A stretch of 59,160 bases of DNA from CBIFVZ01 sp966185765 (GTDB lineage: Bacteria > Pseudomonadota > Gammaproteobacteria > Enterobacterales > Enterobacteriaceae), in NCBI GenBank assembly GCA_966185765.1, contig CBIFVZ010000013.1, forward strand, positions 1 to 59,160, in the 5' to 3' direction. Both the position numbers and the translations under genes were made by a program. How positions within the stretch are numbered: the stretch's first letter is position 1; each line of letters starts with the position of its first letter. Below are positions 25,682-33,880 of this stretch, piece by piece. The notes under the pieces are model-generated. The model did not search any database, was not told where the DNA came from, and was given only the letters and a program-made list of their open reading frames with translations.

Positions 25682-26124
25682 TAGTTGAATACGCCCCATA
25701 CCTGGTCGATTTTGCCGCAGTCAAACACCCATGCGACAGTGCCGCCTTCTTTGGCATTTTTATTATCAGGCAGCTTCTGGAACGCCACAGAGCGTGCGGA
25801 AATCACATCACCGGAAGAGGTGTTGCGAATTGTGATCGTGTTACGACCCCAGGTCGCGGAAGACAGGGTCTGTGCGTTGTAGGCCAGAGACAGTTTTTTA
25901 TTCACCGGTGAACTTTTCAGCAGGTTGACGGTAATGGTACCGGTCTTGCTCGGGTTCATGCTGTGCATGACTTCGCCGTCAATGCCTTCGGTCATGGTGT
26001 TCTTTTCGGCTTTCATCGCAACCGAAATACCTTCTTCTGAGTTGGCGGAACCCGCGCCAAAATCAATGACACCCGCCGGGGTATTCAGAGAGGCGGTGAC
26101 ATCCATAAAAGAGTAAGTGCTCAT
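25681..26124 (-). CDS. Tail tube protein, DUF3277 family
   Basis: 147 residues. The start STYSFMDVTASLNTP and the region GIDGEVMHSMNPSKTGTITVNLLKSSPVNKKL are characteristic of DUF3277, the tube protein paired with DUF3383 sheaths. Hexamer rings of this protein form the inner tube driven into the target cell. It sits directly after the sheath gene (12-base gap), a pairing found in nearly all contractile phages. Confidence 0.88.
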   Translation of the reverse strand: MSTYSFMDVTASLNTPAGVIDFGAGSANSEEGISVAMKAEKNTMTEGIDGEVMHSMNPSKTGTITVNLLKSSPVNKKLSLAYNAQTLSSATWGRNTITIRNTSSGDVISARSVAFQKLPDNKNAKEGGTVAWVFDCGKIDQVWGVFN

Positions 26125-26136
26125 GTATTTTATTCC

Positions 26137-27618
26137 TTATCGTACAACGTTGATTTCGACATCGGCGTAGTGCACGGCACCGGCCAGTTTGCAGGCGACC
26201 TGGATAACCGGTGCCTTGCGTGCTTCGCGATCGGACTGCGCCTGAGTGGCAATGGCTGGCGCATAAACGTAATAACCGCTGGTCAGAGTATCGCCCGATG
26301 CCAGCTCGCCAATCTCACCGCCGTTCCACACGCCCGGAGCAACCAGGCCGTTTGCTACCGCCTGGTTGAGCGACTGCTCAACGTTGCTCACAAGGCGCGT
26401 CACGCCAGCATCGGTCTGCGGGATTTTGGTGGTGCTGGTATACAGCAGATTGAACAGGTTGGTCTGCACGTAGTTCTGCAACCAGTCGAGACCGTGGCGC
26501 TCGTCAAAGAAGTCGCCATTACACATCACGCCTTCCTGGATAATCGCGGTGTCGTTGTTGTAGTTCACAAAGACATTGCAGTGCTTCGCACGCAGCGCAT
26601 CGGCCTGGCCCCGAGTCAGGGTTTCCGCGCGAATGCCCGGCTCCTGCTTAAACTTAAGCGTGATGGTGGTGTTATTGCCGTTGAAGTTAACGCTGAACGC
26701 CCGGCCAAACATGGACGCTGCGGCATAAGGCGAAGCGCTGGAATACTGCACGAAGGTACGGCTGAAGTTGCTTGCCTTGAGTTTGGAGGCAATATCATCT
26801 TTTACGTCCGCTTCCAGTACACGAGTGGACTGTACGGTGTGACCAAAGCAGCGCGACATGGCATCGGCTTCAATAAAGGCTGCTGCTTCCAGTACGTCTT
26901 CATCGCTGAGCATGTCATCAGCAATCACCATGCCGTACCAATCGCCAGAAGCACCGGACAGTGCCGCCAGGGCATCGGCAAGACTTTCCTGATCTTTACC
27001 GGCCACAGCCGTTGCGCCAGCATGCTCACTCAGCCCCATCAGTTCAGCAAGGTCGCTGCCTTCAGCGGTCGCACTGGCAAAGCCCACAGAAGAACCAGAA
27101 CCTGCTGTGATGGACTGCACCGTAAAACGGCCGTTAGTTTCATCCCAGTAGACGTTGGCACCGCTGAGTGCATCCTGCAGACGGCCCGCAACACCGTTCA
27201 GATTCGTTTCCTTACTCAAGTCGACCTCAGTCGCGCTGCGCTTTGTATCATCAATTATGATTTCCAGTACGCCGTTGGTCACCGAGGTAAAACGAGACAG
27301 TGCCTGCTCGTCATCGGTAAGGATTGCACCGCGCAGTAATGCCGCAGATGCACTTTTCACCCAGCGGCCAATCAACAAGTCAACCGGGCGCGGCGACTGC
27401 TGGAAATACAAGCTGGCAGCCTGATACTCTGCTGAACCAGTACCAAAGTCAGCGCTCACGCTGGTGATATCAGAATAGGTGCGCAGACGCTCACCCGCAT
27501 CGATAACATCACTGCTGCCGACAACCAGCAGCGCGCCAAAGTTGCGCGCCTGAGCTGCGCGAGCGGCCATGCTCACGGTGACGTTAACAACATCAGAAAC
27601 AGGTAAACCCTGTGACAT
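26137..27618 (-). CDS. Contractile tail sheath protein, DUF3383 family
   Basis: 493 residues, about the usual DUF3383 length. Features include the N-terminal VVNVTVSMAARAAQARNFG strand, a YQAASLYFQQSPRPVDLLIGRW segment and the C-terminal region with FKQEPGIRAETLTRGQADALRAKHCNVFVNYNND (in parts), matching the conserved sheath core that interlocks subunits. This establishes the particle as contractile (R-type) rather than flexible (F-type). A GGAG ribosome site lies before the ATG. Confidence 0.92.
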   Translation of the reverse strand: MSQGLPVSDVVNVTVSMAARAAQARNFGALLVVGSSDVIDAGERLRTYSDITSVSADFGTGSAEYQAASLYFQQSPRPVDLLIGRWVKSASAALLRGAILTDDEQALSRFTSVTNGVLEIIIDDTKRSATEVDLSKETNLNGVAGRLQDALSGANVYWDETNGRFTVQSITAGSGSSVGFASATAEGSDLAELMGLSEHAGATAVAGKDQESLADALAALSGASGDWYGMVIADDMLSDEDVLEAAAFIEADAMSRCFGHTVQSTRVLEADVKDDIASKLKASNFSRTFVQYSSASPYAAASMFGRAFSVNFNGNNTTITLKFKQEPGIRAETLTRGQADALRAKHCNVFVNYNNDTAIIQEGVMCNGDFFDERHGLDWLQNYVQTNLFNLLYTSTTKIPQTDAGVTRLVSNVEQSLNQAVANGLVAPGVWNGGEIGELASGDTLTSGYYVYAPAIATQAQSDREARKAPVIQVACKLAGAVHYADVEINVVR

Positions 27619-27620
27619 AC

Positions 27621-28163
27621 TTACTCTCCTGTAAAGAAAATGACGGGAGCCTGAGTCAGCGACATTACGCCGTACTCACGAGCAACCGTGCGAAAAAGGC
27701 GCAGCGTCACGTCGTAACGCCTTGCCGGTTGGTTATTACTATTTTCAAAGACACATTTCAGCGCCTCATGGCCGCCGAAGGTAAAGCCCAGCGCCTGCAG
27801 TTGTTCCTGGTTTTGGCTTACCAGCACACCGTCAAGAAAGCGTGCGGCAAATTGCTGCCCCTGTGGGCCGCGAAACGTCAGGCAACATGAAAGCGTTTCG
27901 CCTCGCCGTAGCGATGCGCTCTCATTCCCCTGCTTTGTGAATGCGGGATTGAGATCTCGTGCGATCTCCGTCACCGCAAACGTGCAGCTGTTCTCTACCT
28001 CCGGCTGGCCTGGCAACACGTTTGTCTGTGCGACAATGGCCTCCTGCGACAGAGCCGAAACACCGGCGATCCAGCCTGCCAACAGCGCATCCAGCGCCGC
28101 ATCGTAAGCAGGCTCAGCGCCCAGTGGCGTCAACCAGCCAGGCGTATTACTGCTGTTACTCAC
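27621..28163 (-). CDS. Neck/tail terminator protein (LIC_12616-like)
   Basis: 180 residues from a GTG preceded by AGGGGA; the longer open frame upstream crosses the ribosome site and is rejected. The sequence with DRARDLNP-like IARDLNPAFTKQG, QEQLQALGFTFGGHEAL and a C-terminal RRYDVTLRLFRTVAREYGVMSLTQAPV resembles neck terminator proteins that cap the tail and would normally meet the head. With no capsid present it would close the top of a free tail, as in pyocins. First gene of the tail module. Confidence 0.72.
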   Translation of the reverse strand: MSNSSNTPGWLTPLGAEPAYDAALDALLAGWIAGVSALSQEAIVAQTNVLPGQPEVENSCTFAVTEIARDLNPAFTKQGNESASLRRGETLSCCLTFRGPQGQQFAARFLDGVLVSQNQEQLQALGFTFGGHEALKCVFENSNNQPARRYDVTLRLFRTVAREYGVMSLTQAPVIFFTGE

Positions 28164-28197
28164 ATCCCCTCCCCGGCACATCAGCCTTGTGTGGTCC

Positions 28198-28230
28198 AAA
28201 AAAAAGCCCCGAGACGGTATGTCTCAGGGC
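28198..28230 (-). terminator. Intrinsic terminator before the tail module
   Basis: On the minus strand GCCCTGAGAC/GTCTCGGGGC, a ten-base stem (one G-T pair), is followed by eight T (28198-28205), 35 bases before the first tail gene. Transcripts from the lysis region would stop here unless antiterminated. The surrounding 28200-28499 gap holds no gene I can support; GATAAT on the minus strand near 28315 is a weak promoter candidate. Confidence 0.85.
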
Positions 28231-28499
28231 CAGAAAAACAGGGATCAATTTTCTTGTCGGAACCGCTCCAGCAGGCCTTTTTCTAAGACGCGGCCAGAAC
28301 GGCATTCCATTTATTATCGCAATGAGTCCAGACAAAAAAAGCATTTACTAACAGACTATTCTGCTGCCCTCATAGCGGTGTCTGAGCCGCACCTGTAAAA
28401 CCAGGAAGGTAAAGTAATCAGTACGAAGGCTGTGCAATTTTATTTTCATGATACTAGCGTAATACAAAATTCAGACTGTCAGCTAATCCATGCAACGTA

Positions 28500-28868
28500 T
28501 CAGAACTGGATCATTTCCTCTTCTACTTGTGCATATCGGTCATTACGTTGTCGACGGTATATGCGTAGTATTCCGGAAGCAACCTCCTGATGTAAGGAGA
28601 TAATAAAGCAGTTTGGATAATCGTAGTTTGCATTAAAATGCTGAGAAGCTTTAATATTGGGCATGGAGTTCAACCCCGCATACTCCGCCATCATCGGGTC
28701 AAAAAACAATGAATTCTCTGTCAATGGCCGGATATATGATGACATAGGTTCAGACGTGGTCAGTAGCAAGGCAATTTCAGTGTCCGAATTCAGCATTAGT
28801 GCTTCTTCAGTGAACTCAACGGCCAGTGAAATACTATTTGGGCGATGTACAGCTGAAACTAAATTCAT
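28500..28868 (-). CDS. Unknown small protein, paralogue of the next gene
   Basis: 122 residues, no recognised family. It is clearly homologous to the 131-residue protein at 29003-29398: both begin with xxAxHRPxxxSLAxEFxE, share a central YAxLNxMPNI motif, then FNANxxYPNC and a C-terminal EVxxGI segment. No signal peptide or membrane span is seen. Two tandem diverged copies between lysis genes and the tail module suggest cargo rather than structure, but nothing in the sequence shows the function. Confidence 0.65.
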   Translation of the reverse strand: MNLVSAVHRPNSISLAVEFTEEALMLNSDTEIALLLTTSEPMSSYIRPLTENSLFFDPMMAEYAGLNSMPNIKASQHFNANYDYPNCFIISLHQEVASGILRIYRRQRNDRYAQVEEEMIQF

Positions 28869-29002
28869 TAGGTTCCCCTTACACTTAATATATGCATACC
28901 TAAAACCGGTCTCTTATAGAAGACCAGCGAGTTATTTATATAATCAAACCATATTTAGCAACGTTATTAAATAAAAAACCTAACACAATAAAGAAGCTGG
29001 CC

Positions 29003-29398
29003 TCAGGTTAGCGTTATTTGATCACTGAAAGCCGGGAAGGACATTTGTTCTACCTGAGCCTGATCTGCTGGTGAAAAGAGAAAGCGAGTGGAAATATTGA
29101 AAATCCCCGCTTCAACTTCATGATTAAACCTGATAATCAGACAATTGGGATATTCAGAGTTTGCATTAAAAAGCGGAGAGCGCCTGATATTCGGCATGGT
29201 ATTCAGCACTGCATATTGTGCAGCTGGCGCGTTATAACGCAGTGAATCAGCGCTCACAGGAAAAAACCATGATTTTGTTTCAAAACCATCACACCACATG
29301 CAAACTTCTGTATTTGCATCCATAAACTCAGCCCGTTCAGCAAACTCAATAGCCAGGGAATAAGCATCCGGGCGATGTAACGCAGCAATAATAGACAT
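29003..29398 (-). CDS. Unknown small protein, paralogue of the previous gene
   Basis: 131 residues, soluble by composition, rich in Phe and Asn. It shares the HRP, MPNI and FNANxxYPNC motifs with the protein at 28500-28868, at roughly 40 per cent identity by eye. The segment PAAQYAVLNTMPNI also recalls PAAKYLETSTANA in the 154-residue protein at 31302-31766, so three genes here may be one expanded family. Function unknown. A 134-base A+T-rich gap separates the two paralogues. Confidence 0.65.
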   Translation of the reverse strand: MSIIAALHRPDAYSLAIEFAERAEFMDANTEVCMWCDGFETKSWFFPVSADSLRYNAPAAQYAVLNTMPNIRRSPLFNANSEYPNCLIIRFNHEVEAGIFNISTRFLFSPADQAQVEQMSFPAFSDQITLT

Positions 29399-29605
29399 AA
29401 TAACCCCTCATTAAATAAACAATACAAAATAAAAAAACCGTCATATAAACGGCTCACTTGCTATAACTCTATCAAACCTGTGTATTCATAAACCAACAAT
29501 GCACGACAACGCCATACAGAAATATATTCCTGCCCGTTTTTTTCAAAACAAAGCGTTATAATCAACATTAATTAATATATGAGTGATCGCGTGAGTTTTC
29601 TTTAC

Positions 29606-30112
29606 TCACTGTGAATCCCTCATTGCATCGAAGGCCTTTTCACACGCCAGCCCTGCTATTCGCCGGCGGTCAGCTTCTGCTGCCAGCTGCTGATTGCGTT
29701 CGACAGATTCTGCAAGCACGTCGGCGAGCACACCGCTGCTTGTTCTCCCTGACGCGCCTGTGTTGGTAACACTGGAGTCTGTACGGGTGCTATTTTGCTG
29801 TAATTCTGAGAGGGTGCGACGCAACCGCTCAGCAGCACCACGAGCGGCAGCAGCATCAGCGCGCAGCGTCGCCAGTTGTTGTTCTGCATGTTGAGTTACC
29901 TGTTCCATTTCATCACGCCGGCGCTGTTCTTCAATGCGACTTCGCGCTTCAAATTCAGCAGCCTGTTGCGCCTGAGCAGCATCGCGCTCACTCCAGCGCA
30001 GTTTCCAGCGTCGTTCGCTGGTGTTTGAACCCTGCTGATACCCGGCGGTATAGAGCGCCAGCAGCAGTACAGCCACTGTAAATTGACGCCAGTATTTGAT
30101 TATCCCGTTCAT
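29606..30112 (-). CDS. Rz: Rz-type inner-membrane spanin
   Basis: 168 residues. One N-terminal membrane segment (about 10-26) is followed by a long periplasmic coiled coil rich in Arg, Gln, Ala and Glu (about 30-115), the standard i-spanin architecture. Together with the lipoprotein encoded inside it, it would fuse inner and outer membranes in the last step of lysis. Its presence in a headless locus supports programmed release of tails from Gram-negative cells. Confidence 0.88.
   Translation of the reverse strand: MNGIIKYWRQFTVAVLLLALYTAGYQQGSNTSERRWKLRWSERDAAQAQQAAEFEARSRIEEQRRRDEMEQVTQHAEQQLATLRADAAAARGAAERLRRTLSELQQNSTRTDSSVTNTGASGRTSSGVLADVLAESVERNQQLAAEADRRRIAGLACEKAFDAMRDSQ
29656..29889 (-). 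CDS. Rz1: Rz1-type outer-membrane spanin, nested in Rz
   Basis: 77 residues entirely within Rz in another frame of the same strand. It has a signal sequence with lipobox VLLSGC, lipidation expected at Cys23, and a short Pro/Gln/Thr-rich mature part with further cysteines (CSPTC). This nested arrangement and layout are those of lambda Rz/Rz1. Confidence 0.87.
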   Translation of the reverse strand: MQNNNWRRCALMLLPLVVLLSGCVAPSQNYSKIAPVQTPVLPTQARQGEQAAVCSPTCLQNLSNAISSWQQKLTAGE

Positions 30113-30171
30113 AACTATCCTTTTCGCCTTTGTGCAAAGTCGCTATGGCTCATTAACACAATAAGAGGCGA

Positions 30172-30615
30172 TTACTGACCTGACACCCAGGGCACCGGCA
30201 CAGCATCAAGCTGAAACTCCTGACTGGACTCTTCCACAATATTGCTATCGTTATCATAAATATCGACTCTGAGAGTAGATGAGGTAAACATCATGCCGTT
30301 AACGGGCAGAATAAACGAGTCAGAGGTAATAATGCCATCGTCTACCAGCGACTGATATATCGCAACATTCTCACTCTGGAATTCAAGAAACTCTCGCACC
30401 GACTCAATGGCATAAGCTGGTGTTGAATAAATTTCAATGTTTCGCCGCCCAACGACATTTAGTGGGCAAGTGGCAGGGTTGTAAAAAGGCGCATGGGTAT
30501 AATCAGGATTAAGCAATTTATTATTTCTGACGTAGGCATACATGCCCAAGCCGACTTTATAATTCATTTTATCGTCTGGCACAGCGGTATTCATATCAAT
30601 AGCTAAAACGCTCAA
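30172..30615 (-). CDS. Unknown protein in the lysis region
   Basis: 147 residues of no recognised family. It is soluble and acidic, with PFYNPATCPLNVVGRRNIEIYSTP in the middle (in parts) and a strand-rich C-terminus (TLRVDIYDNDSNIVEES). No signal peptide or membrane segment. Placed between the holin and Rz genes, a position often filled by cargo genes in phages. I cannot assign a function; it is only faintly like the neighbouring small proteins. Confidence 0.6.
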   Translation of the reverse strand: MSVLAIDMNTAVPDDKMNYKVGLGMYAYVRNNKLLNPDYTHAPFYNPATCPLNVVGRRNIEIYSTPAYAIESVREFLEFQSENVAIYQSLVDDGIITSDSFILPVNGMMFTSSTLRVDIYDNDSNIVEESSQEFQLDAVPVPWVSGQ

Positions 30616-30775
30616 TACCTCGCCAGGCTAACCATCCAATGACCAGCCTATCATTTTGGCATTTTTCGCGAACATATACATATAGCCTCCTGTCAGGATT
30701 TTTTACTGAGGGAGTATTATCATGATAATATTAAAAACAGTGCAGATAAGACTTTCTATCAGGGTAAACCAGTTA

Positions 30776-31093
30776 TTATTTGTCGCCACCGGTGCGGCGA
30801 TTAAAAATTGATAGCAGTTTGTCACGAACTTTCTCTGCCCCCACAAAACCAATTGTTGCACCGACAAAGGTGACAGAGTTTTCCGGCAATCCAAACAATG
30901 CCAGCGAACCCGCGATAGCCAGTGTCAGAATGCCGCATGACAGTGCTCCCGTTACCGTTTTCACGACCGACTTGCCATCGTAAATACTCATCAACGAGGA
31001 AATACTGCAAGCCGCCGCAGCGGCATATATTGCCGGTAAAAAATCTTCAATCCACTTCATTGTTTGCTCAATGACATCTTCAAACGTGAACAT
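30776..31093 (-). CDS. Holin
   Basis: 105 residues from an ATG with a strong GGAGG site. Three hydrophobic segments (about 18-37, 45-67 and 73-88) and a short basic C-terminus (KVRDKLLSIFNRRTGGDK) fit a class I type holin of the P2/HP1-like families. It would permeabilise the inner membrane so that the endolysin reaches the wall. It lies between two unknown small genes rather than directly beside the endolysin. Confidence 0.83.
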   Translation of the reverse strand: MFTFEDVIEQTMKWIEDFLPAIYAAAAACSISSLMSIYDGKSVVKTVTGALSCGILTLAIAGSLALFGLPENSVTFVGATIGFVGAEKVRDKLLSIFNRRTGGDK

Positions 31094-31301
31094 AACCACC
31101 TCCACCCCGATCGTATCTTTAATAATTTAACCGGTGGAAGTTAATAATTAAAAAACATTGTGCTTGTGTCATTTTATAATGTCGTTTACAAGCAGGATAA
31201 ACAGAGATAAAAGTAGGTTTTTAGAAATTCTCGATATGGAACGATACGAAATAAAATAGGTTTAAAAAGGGGGAGAATATCTCTCCCCCAAAAGAAAATA
31301 T

Positions 31302-31766
31302 TTATGCTGGTGGCAGTTCGACTGAGCAAGTTGCGACGGAAACAGGATTACCTTCAACCTCATGATAAGTAGTATATTGCTCATCCTCCATAAAAATACG
31401 CAAATATACGCTATTTTCGCCATTACGCTCCCTCATCACAATTGGGCTGTCGAAGATATAAACGCCATCACCTTCCTCGCCAAATTTCGGATCAAAGATA
31501 AAATCACCAACCGTTTCAGGTGCATTAGCCGTTGAAGTTTCCAGGTATTTTGCTGCCGGACGGTTAAACTGAACAAGAGGATATCCCGGCGGGATAAAAG
31601 TGTGTGCAACGATACCAATCCTGGCACGATGCAGTCTTTGGTCATTAATGGCATTTTCGGTAAAATGGATGATAAAGATATTTCGTTCAACATCTGCCTC
31701 AATGGCACTAATTACGTCTGATACTGGCGCTGGATTACCAACAAACTCATCAATTACAATACCCAT
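31302..31766 (-). CDS. Unknown protein between endolysin and holin
   Basis: 154 residues, acidic and strand-rich, no signal peptide or membrane span, no recognised family. PAAKYLETSTANA and the preceding 'FIIHFTEN' segment loosely resemble parts of the paralogous pair at 28500-29398 (PAAQYAVLNTMPNI and LAIEFAER), which raises the possibility of a distant third member. It is flanked by A+T-rich gaps (31094-31301 and 31767-31873) in which I see no other gene. Confidence 0.6.
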   Translation of the reverse strand: MGIVIDEFVGNPAPVSDVISAIEADVERNIFIIHFTENAINDQRLHRARIGIVAHTFIPPGYPLVQFNRPAAKYLETSTANAPETVGDFIFDPKFGEEGDGVYIFDSPIVMRERNGENSVYLRIFMEDEQYTTYHEVEGNPVSVATCSVELPPA

Positions 31767-31873
31767 ATTAATTCCTTATTTCAGGTTACATAAATTAAAG
31801 TACTTCTACTTCAAGCACGCATCGGTAAATAATTATTAAACTCTCATACTTACAGAGGCGTTGAAGACGTTAT

Positions 31874-32356
31874 TCAATCATTGATAAGCGCTGTACTACT
31901 CAATGCTTGTGAAATAAAAAGTTGTCGTTCCGCAGCACGACGTCGGACCAGGCCAGGCATAACTTTACCTGCAGCTCGGTTCCAGCGTAAAAACTGTTCC
32001 GCAGCACCGGCGTAATCTTTCTGGTTGAGCAACTTTAATAGAGTTGAAGTAGAAAATGCTCTGGTACCAATATTCCATGCAAGACTGAGCATGGCATCAA
32101 ACTGCGCCTGGGTTACTGGCACCCGAATCACTTTGTTTAACGCCTGTTCATAGCTGACAATACCGCGACGCAGTAATTGCTCTGCTTTAAATTTAGTAAT
32201 GACCATACCGGGTTGCACAGGCACACCATCAACAGGCTGGGTCCAGCCAAAGCCAATCGTCCACGGCGCACCACCTGTCGCGGGATCGGGATAAGCCTCC
32301 AGGCTACAGCCCTCAAAACGTTTGATCAGCGCCAGGCCCTGCTCACTGATATTCAT
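31874..32356 (-). CDS. Endolysin, GH24 T4-type lysozyme
   Basis: 160 residues from an ATG with GAGG six bases upstream; the open frame upstream is not homologous. The catalytic pattern is intact: Glu15 in RFEG, Asp24 in YPDPATGG and Thr33 in TIGFGWT. No signal-arrest-release segment is visible, so export should depend on the holin. It hydrolyses the MurNAc-GlcNAc bond. First gene after the terminator at 32437-32461 and thus the head of the antiterminated late operon. Confidence 0.92.
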   Translation of the reverse strand: MNISEQGLALIKRFEGCSLEAYPDPATGGAPWTIGFGWTQPVDGVPVQPGMVITKFKAEQLLRRGIVSYEQALNKVIRVPVTQAQFDAMLSLAWNIGTRAFSTSTLLKLLNQKDYAGAAEQFLRWNRAAGKVMPGLVRRRAAERQLFISQALSSTALIND

Positions 32357-32436
32357 ATAAACCTCGTCACTTATTTTCTCTGAAACCGAACATTGCGCCT
32401 GAAAACTGCCCACGCTTGTCGTCTCAAAAAATATAA

Positions 32437-32461
32437 AAGAAAAAGGCCACATAACGTGGCC
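32437..32461 (-). terminator. Leader terminator upstream of the lysis operon (tR'-like)
   Basis: Perfect stem GGCCAC/GTGGCC (32445-32461, five-base loop) followed on the minus strand by T5-C-T4. It lies 80 bases before the endolysin start and downstream of the Q gene, the place where lambda has tR'. The plus strand has only a weak T-tract. Confidence 0.85.
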
Positions 32462-32494
32462 TTAAATAAAACCGGCAAACAAAACTTAATAAAA

Positions 32495-32510
32495 TGTCAA
32501 TACATTGACA
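32495..32510. promoter_or_regulatory. 16-bp inverted repeat TGTCAATACATTGACA
   Basis: Seven-base perfect arms around AC, placed between the repeat array and the leader terminator. It could be an operator or part of a promoter (its minus strand contains TTGACA). No protein partner can be named. Confidence 0.4.
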
Positions 32511-32616
32511 ATTAAGCTCATCAAATTGCCGAAAATGATAACAACGATTTATTTTTATGATAAAGACAGGTGCGACTTACATTATTAAAAGAAAAAGGCT
32601 AAACAGCATGACTTTC

Positions 32617-33066
32617 AATAATACAAGACTAACAACTTTTTCGCGGACCGCGCAATACCTTATCCAATAAAAAAGGAACTGCAGATAAACCGCCATTCCT
32701 TTCGATGATATAAGACTAACAGTCATTTTGCGGACCGCGCAACATCTTATCCAATAAAAAAGGAACAGCAGATAAACCGCCATTCCTTTCGATGATATAA
32801 GACTAACAGTCATTTCGCGGACCGCGCAACACCTTATCCAATAAAAAAGGAACAGCACATAAACCGCATTCCTTTCGATGATATAAGACTAACAGTCATT
32901 TCGCGGACCGCGCAACACCTTATCCAATAAAAAAAGGAACAGCAGATAAACCGCCATTCCTTTCGATGATATAAGATTAACAGTCATTTCGCGGACCGCG
33001 CAATACTTTATCAAATAAAAAAAGGAACAGCAGATAAACCGCTATTCCTTTTAACAAGATAAGATT
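32617..33066 (-). repeat. Five tandem 87-bp repeats with terminator-like hairpins
   Basis: The motif AAGA(C/T)TAAC recurs at 32625, 32712, 32799, 32885, 32973 and 33061, that is every 86-88 bases. Each unit holds three dyads: GACTAACAGTC, CGCGGACCGCG, and a hairpin AAAGGAA/TTCCTTT with about 19 bases in the loop that on the minus strand continues into a T-tract (near 32669, 32756, 32843, 32929 and 33017). Units are over 90 per cent alike; the outer ones are most diverged. The array fills the non-coding stretch between the Q gene and the lysis operon, so it would be the leader of late transcripts. No gene is supported in 32462-33203. Confidence 0.92.
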
Positions 33067-33130
33067 AACTACTGTTTATCGCATAATATATTGTGCCTAA
33101 TGAAAAAAAGGCCATTAAGTGAATAACACT

Positions 33131-33136
33131 ATTATA
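33131..33136 (-). promoter_or_regulatory. Candidate late promoter -10 element
   Basis: TATAAT on the minus strand, 68 bases beyond the Q stop codon and upstream of the repeat array, in the position of a lambda-type pR'. No good -35 hexamer stands 16-18 bases upstream, so this is a position-based proposal only. Confidence 0.3.
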
Positions 33137-33203
33137 TTTACTACACGTCACTATAGAGTAAGTTTAAAAACAGAAACAGCATTAACCAGAAATATCAGAA
33201 TAA

Positions 33204-33638
33204 CTACCACATGACGACTTTTTTCACCGGACGAGGTTTAGGCTCTTCTTTAACAATTGTCATCTCAACTTCCGGGTCCATTTCAAGTGTGACATCCAGC
33301 ATACTCAGACAACCATCAATAAAACCTTCGGCAACCTGTAACTGTACCCGCACCGTTTTTTCGTCTTGCTTTAATATGCGTGCCAGTGTGCGCTTAGATA
33401 CGCCATAGACATAATGTGCCATCAGGAGGTCATATTCTCCTGTCTGGCGAATCTCTCTCAGCCGAGAAACACAGGAATCAATTAATAAACCATCGTCATC
33501 ACAACAGGTCGGTCGTGTAGAGCGTGGGGCCGCAATCAAACCTTTGAACCCCGCCGCCACCGGTGACCAACCGAGTGCAATATAGTCTCTTGCTGCCCAA
33601 CCACCCCAACGCTCAAGAACTCTTTGAATATTACGCAC
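33204..33638 (-). CDS. Antiterminator Q family protein
   Basis: 144 residues. The start MRNIQRVLERWGGWAA, then AAGFKGLI and RPTCCDDDG (Cys45, Cys46), matches the antitermination-Q family of lambdoid phages such as the Shiga-toxin phages. A helix-turn-helix-like segment YGVSKRTLARILKQDEKTV lies near 74-92. It should load on RNA polymerase at the late promoter and let it pass the terminators in the leader, before the tail module and before the spike gene. The C-terminal tail is basic and proline rich. Confidence 0.9.
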   Translation of the reverse strand: MRNIQRVLERWGGWAARDYIALGWSPVAAGFKGLIAAPRSTRPTCCDDDGLLIDSCVSRLREIRQTGEYDLLMAHYVYGVSKRTLARILKQDEKTVRVQLQVAEGFIDGCLSMLDVTLEMDPEVEMTIVKEEPKPRPVKKVVMW

Positions 33639-33837
33639 CGTGAACCCCTCCTAACCACTAAAATCTCGCCTCTCGCCCTGACATCGCGTCAATACAAAGA
33701 GGCCCGTCAGGAACGTCTTCCGCTACCTCTGCGCCTGTCAGGTGCCTGCTGGAATCCGTTTTCGTATTACCACGTCAGGCATTTTATCCGAAAACGCATT
33801 ACCAGGCAACCCGGAAACGGTTTGATGGATGGCTTTT

Positions 33838-33857
33838 TTTATGCGATTATGCATTAA
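33838..33857. promoter_or_regulatory. Proposed repressor operator, upstream copy
   Basis: TTTATGC-N6-GCATTAA, an inverted repeat with one mismatch, lies 24 bases before the repressor start codon. The same pattern occurs after the gene at 34576-34595. Confidence 0.5.
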
Positions 33858-33880
33858 CCAGTTAACCGCGGAGTTATCCC

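Noticed and set aside
32577..32858. Minus-strand frame encoding a 29-residue hydrophobic repeat (FLFYWIR...) over the 87-bp array
   Set aside because: 87 is a multiple of three, so the frame stays open for three units by chance; the 86- and 88-base units break it, there is no ribosome site, and the hairpins explain the conservation better.
32617..33066. CRISPR array
   Set aside because: The whole 87-bp unit is repeated with no unique spacers, and no cas genes are nearby.
33624..33857. Plus-strand 77-residue frame between Q and the repressor
   Set aside because: It overlaps the Q start and the promoter/operator region, with no ribosome site and no recognisable protein pattern.
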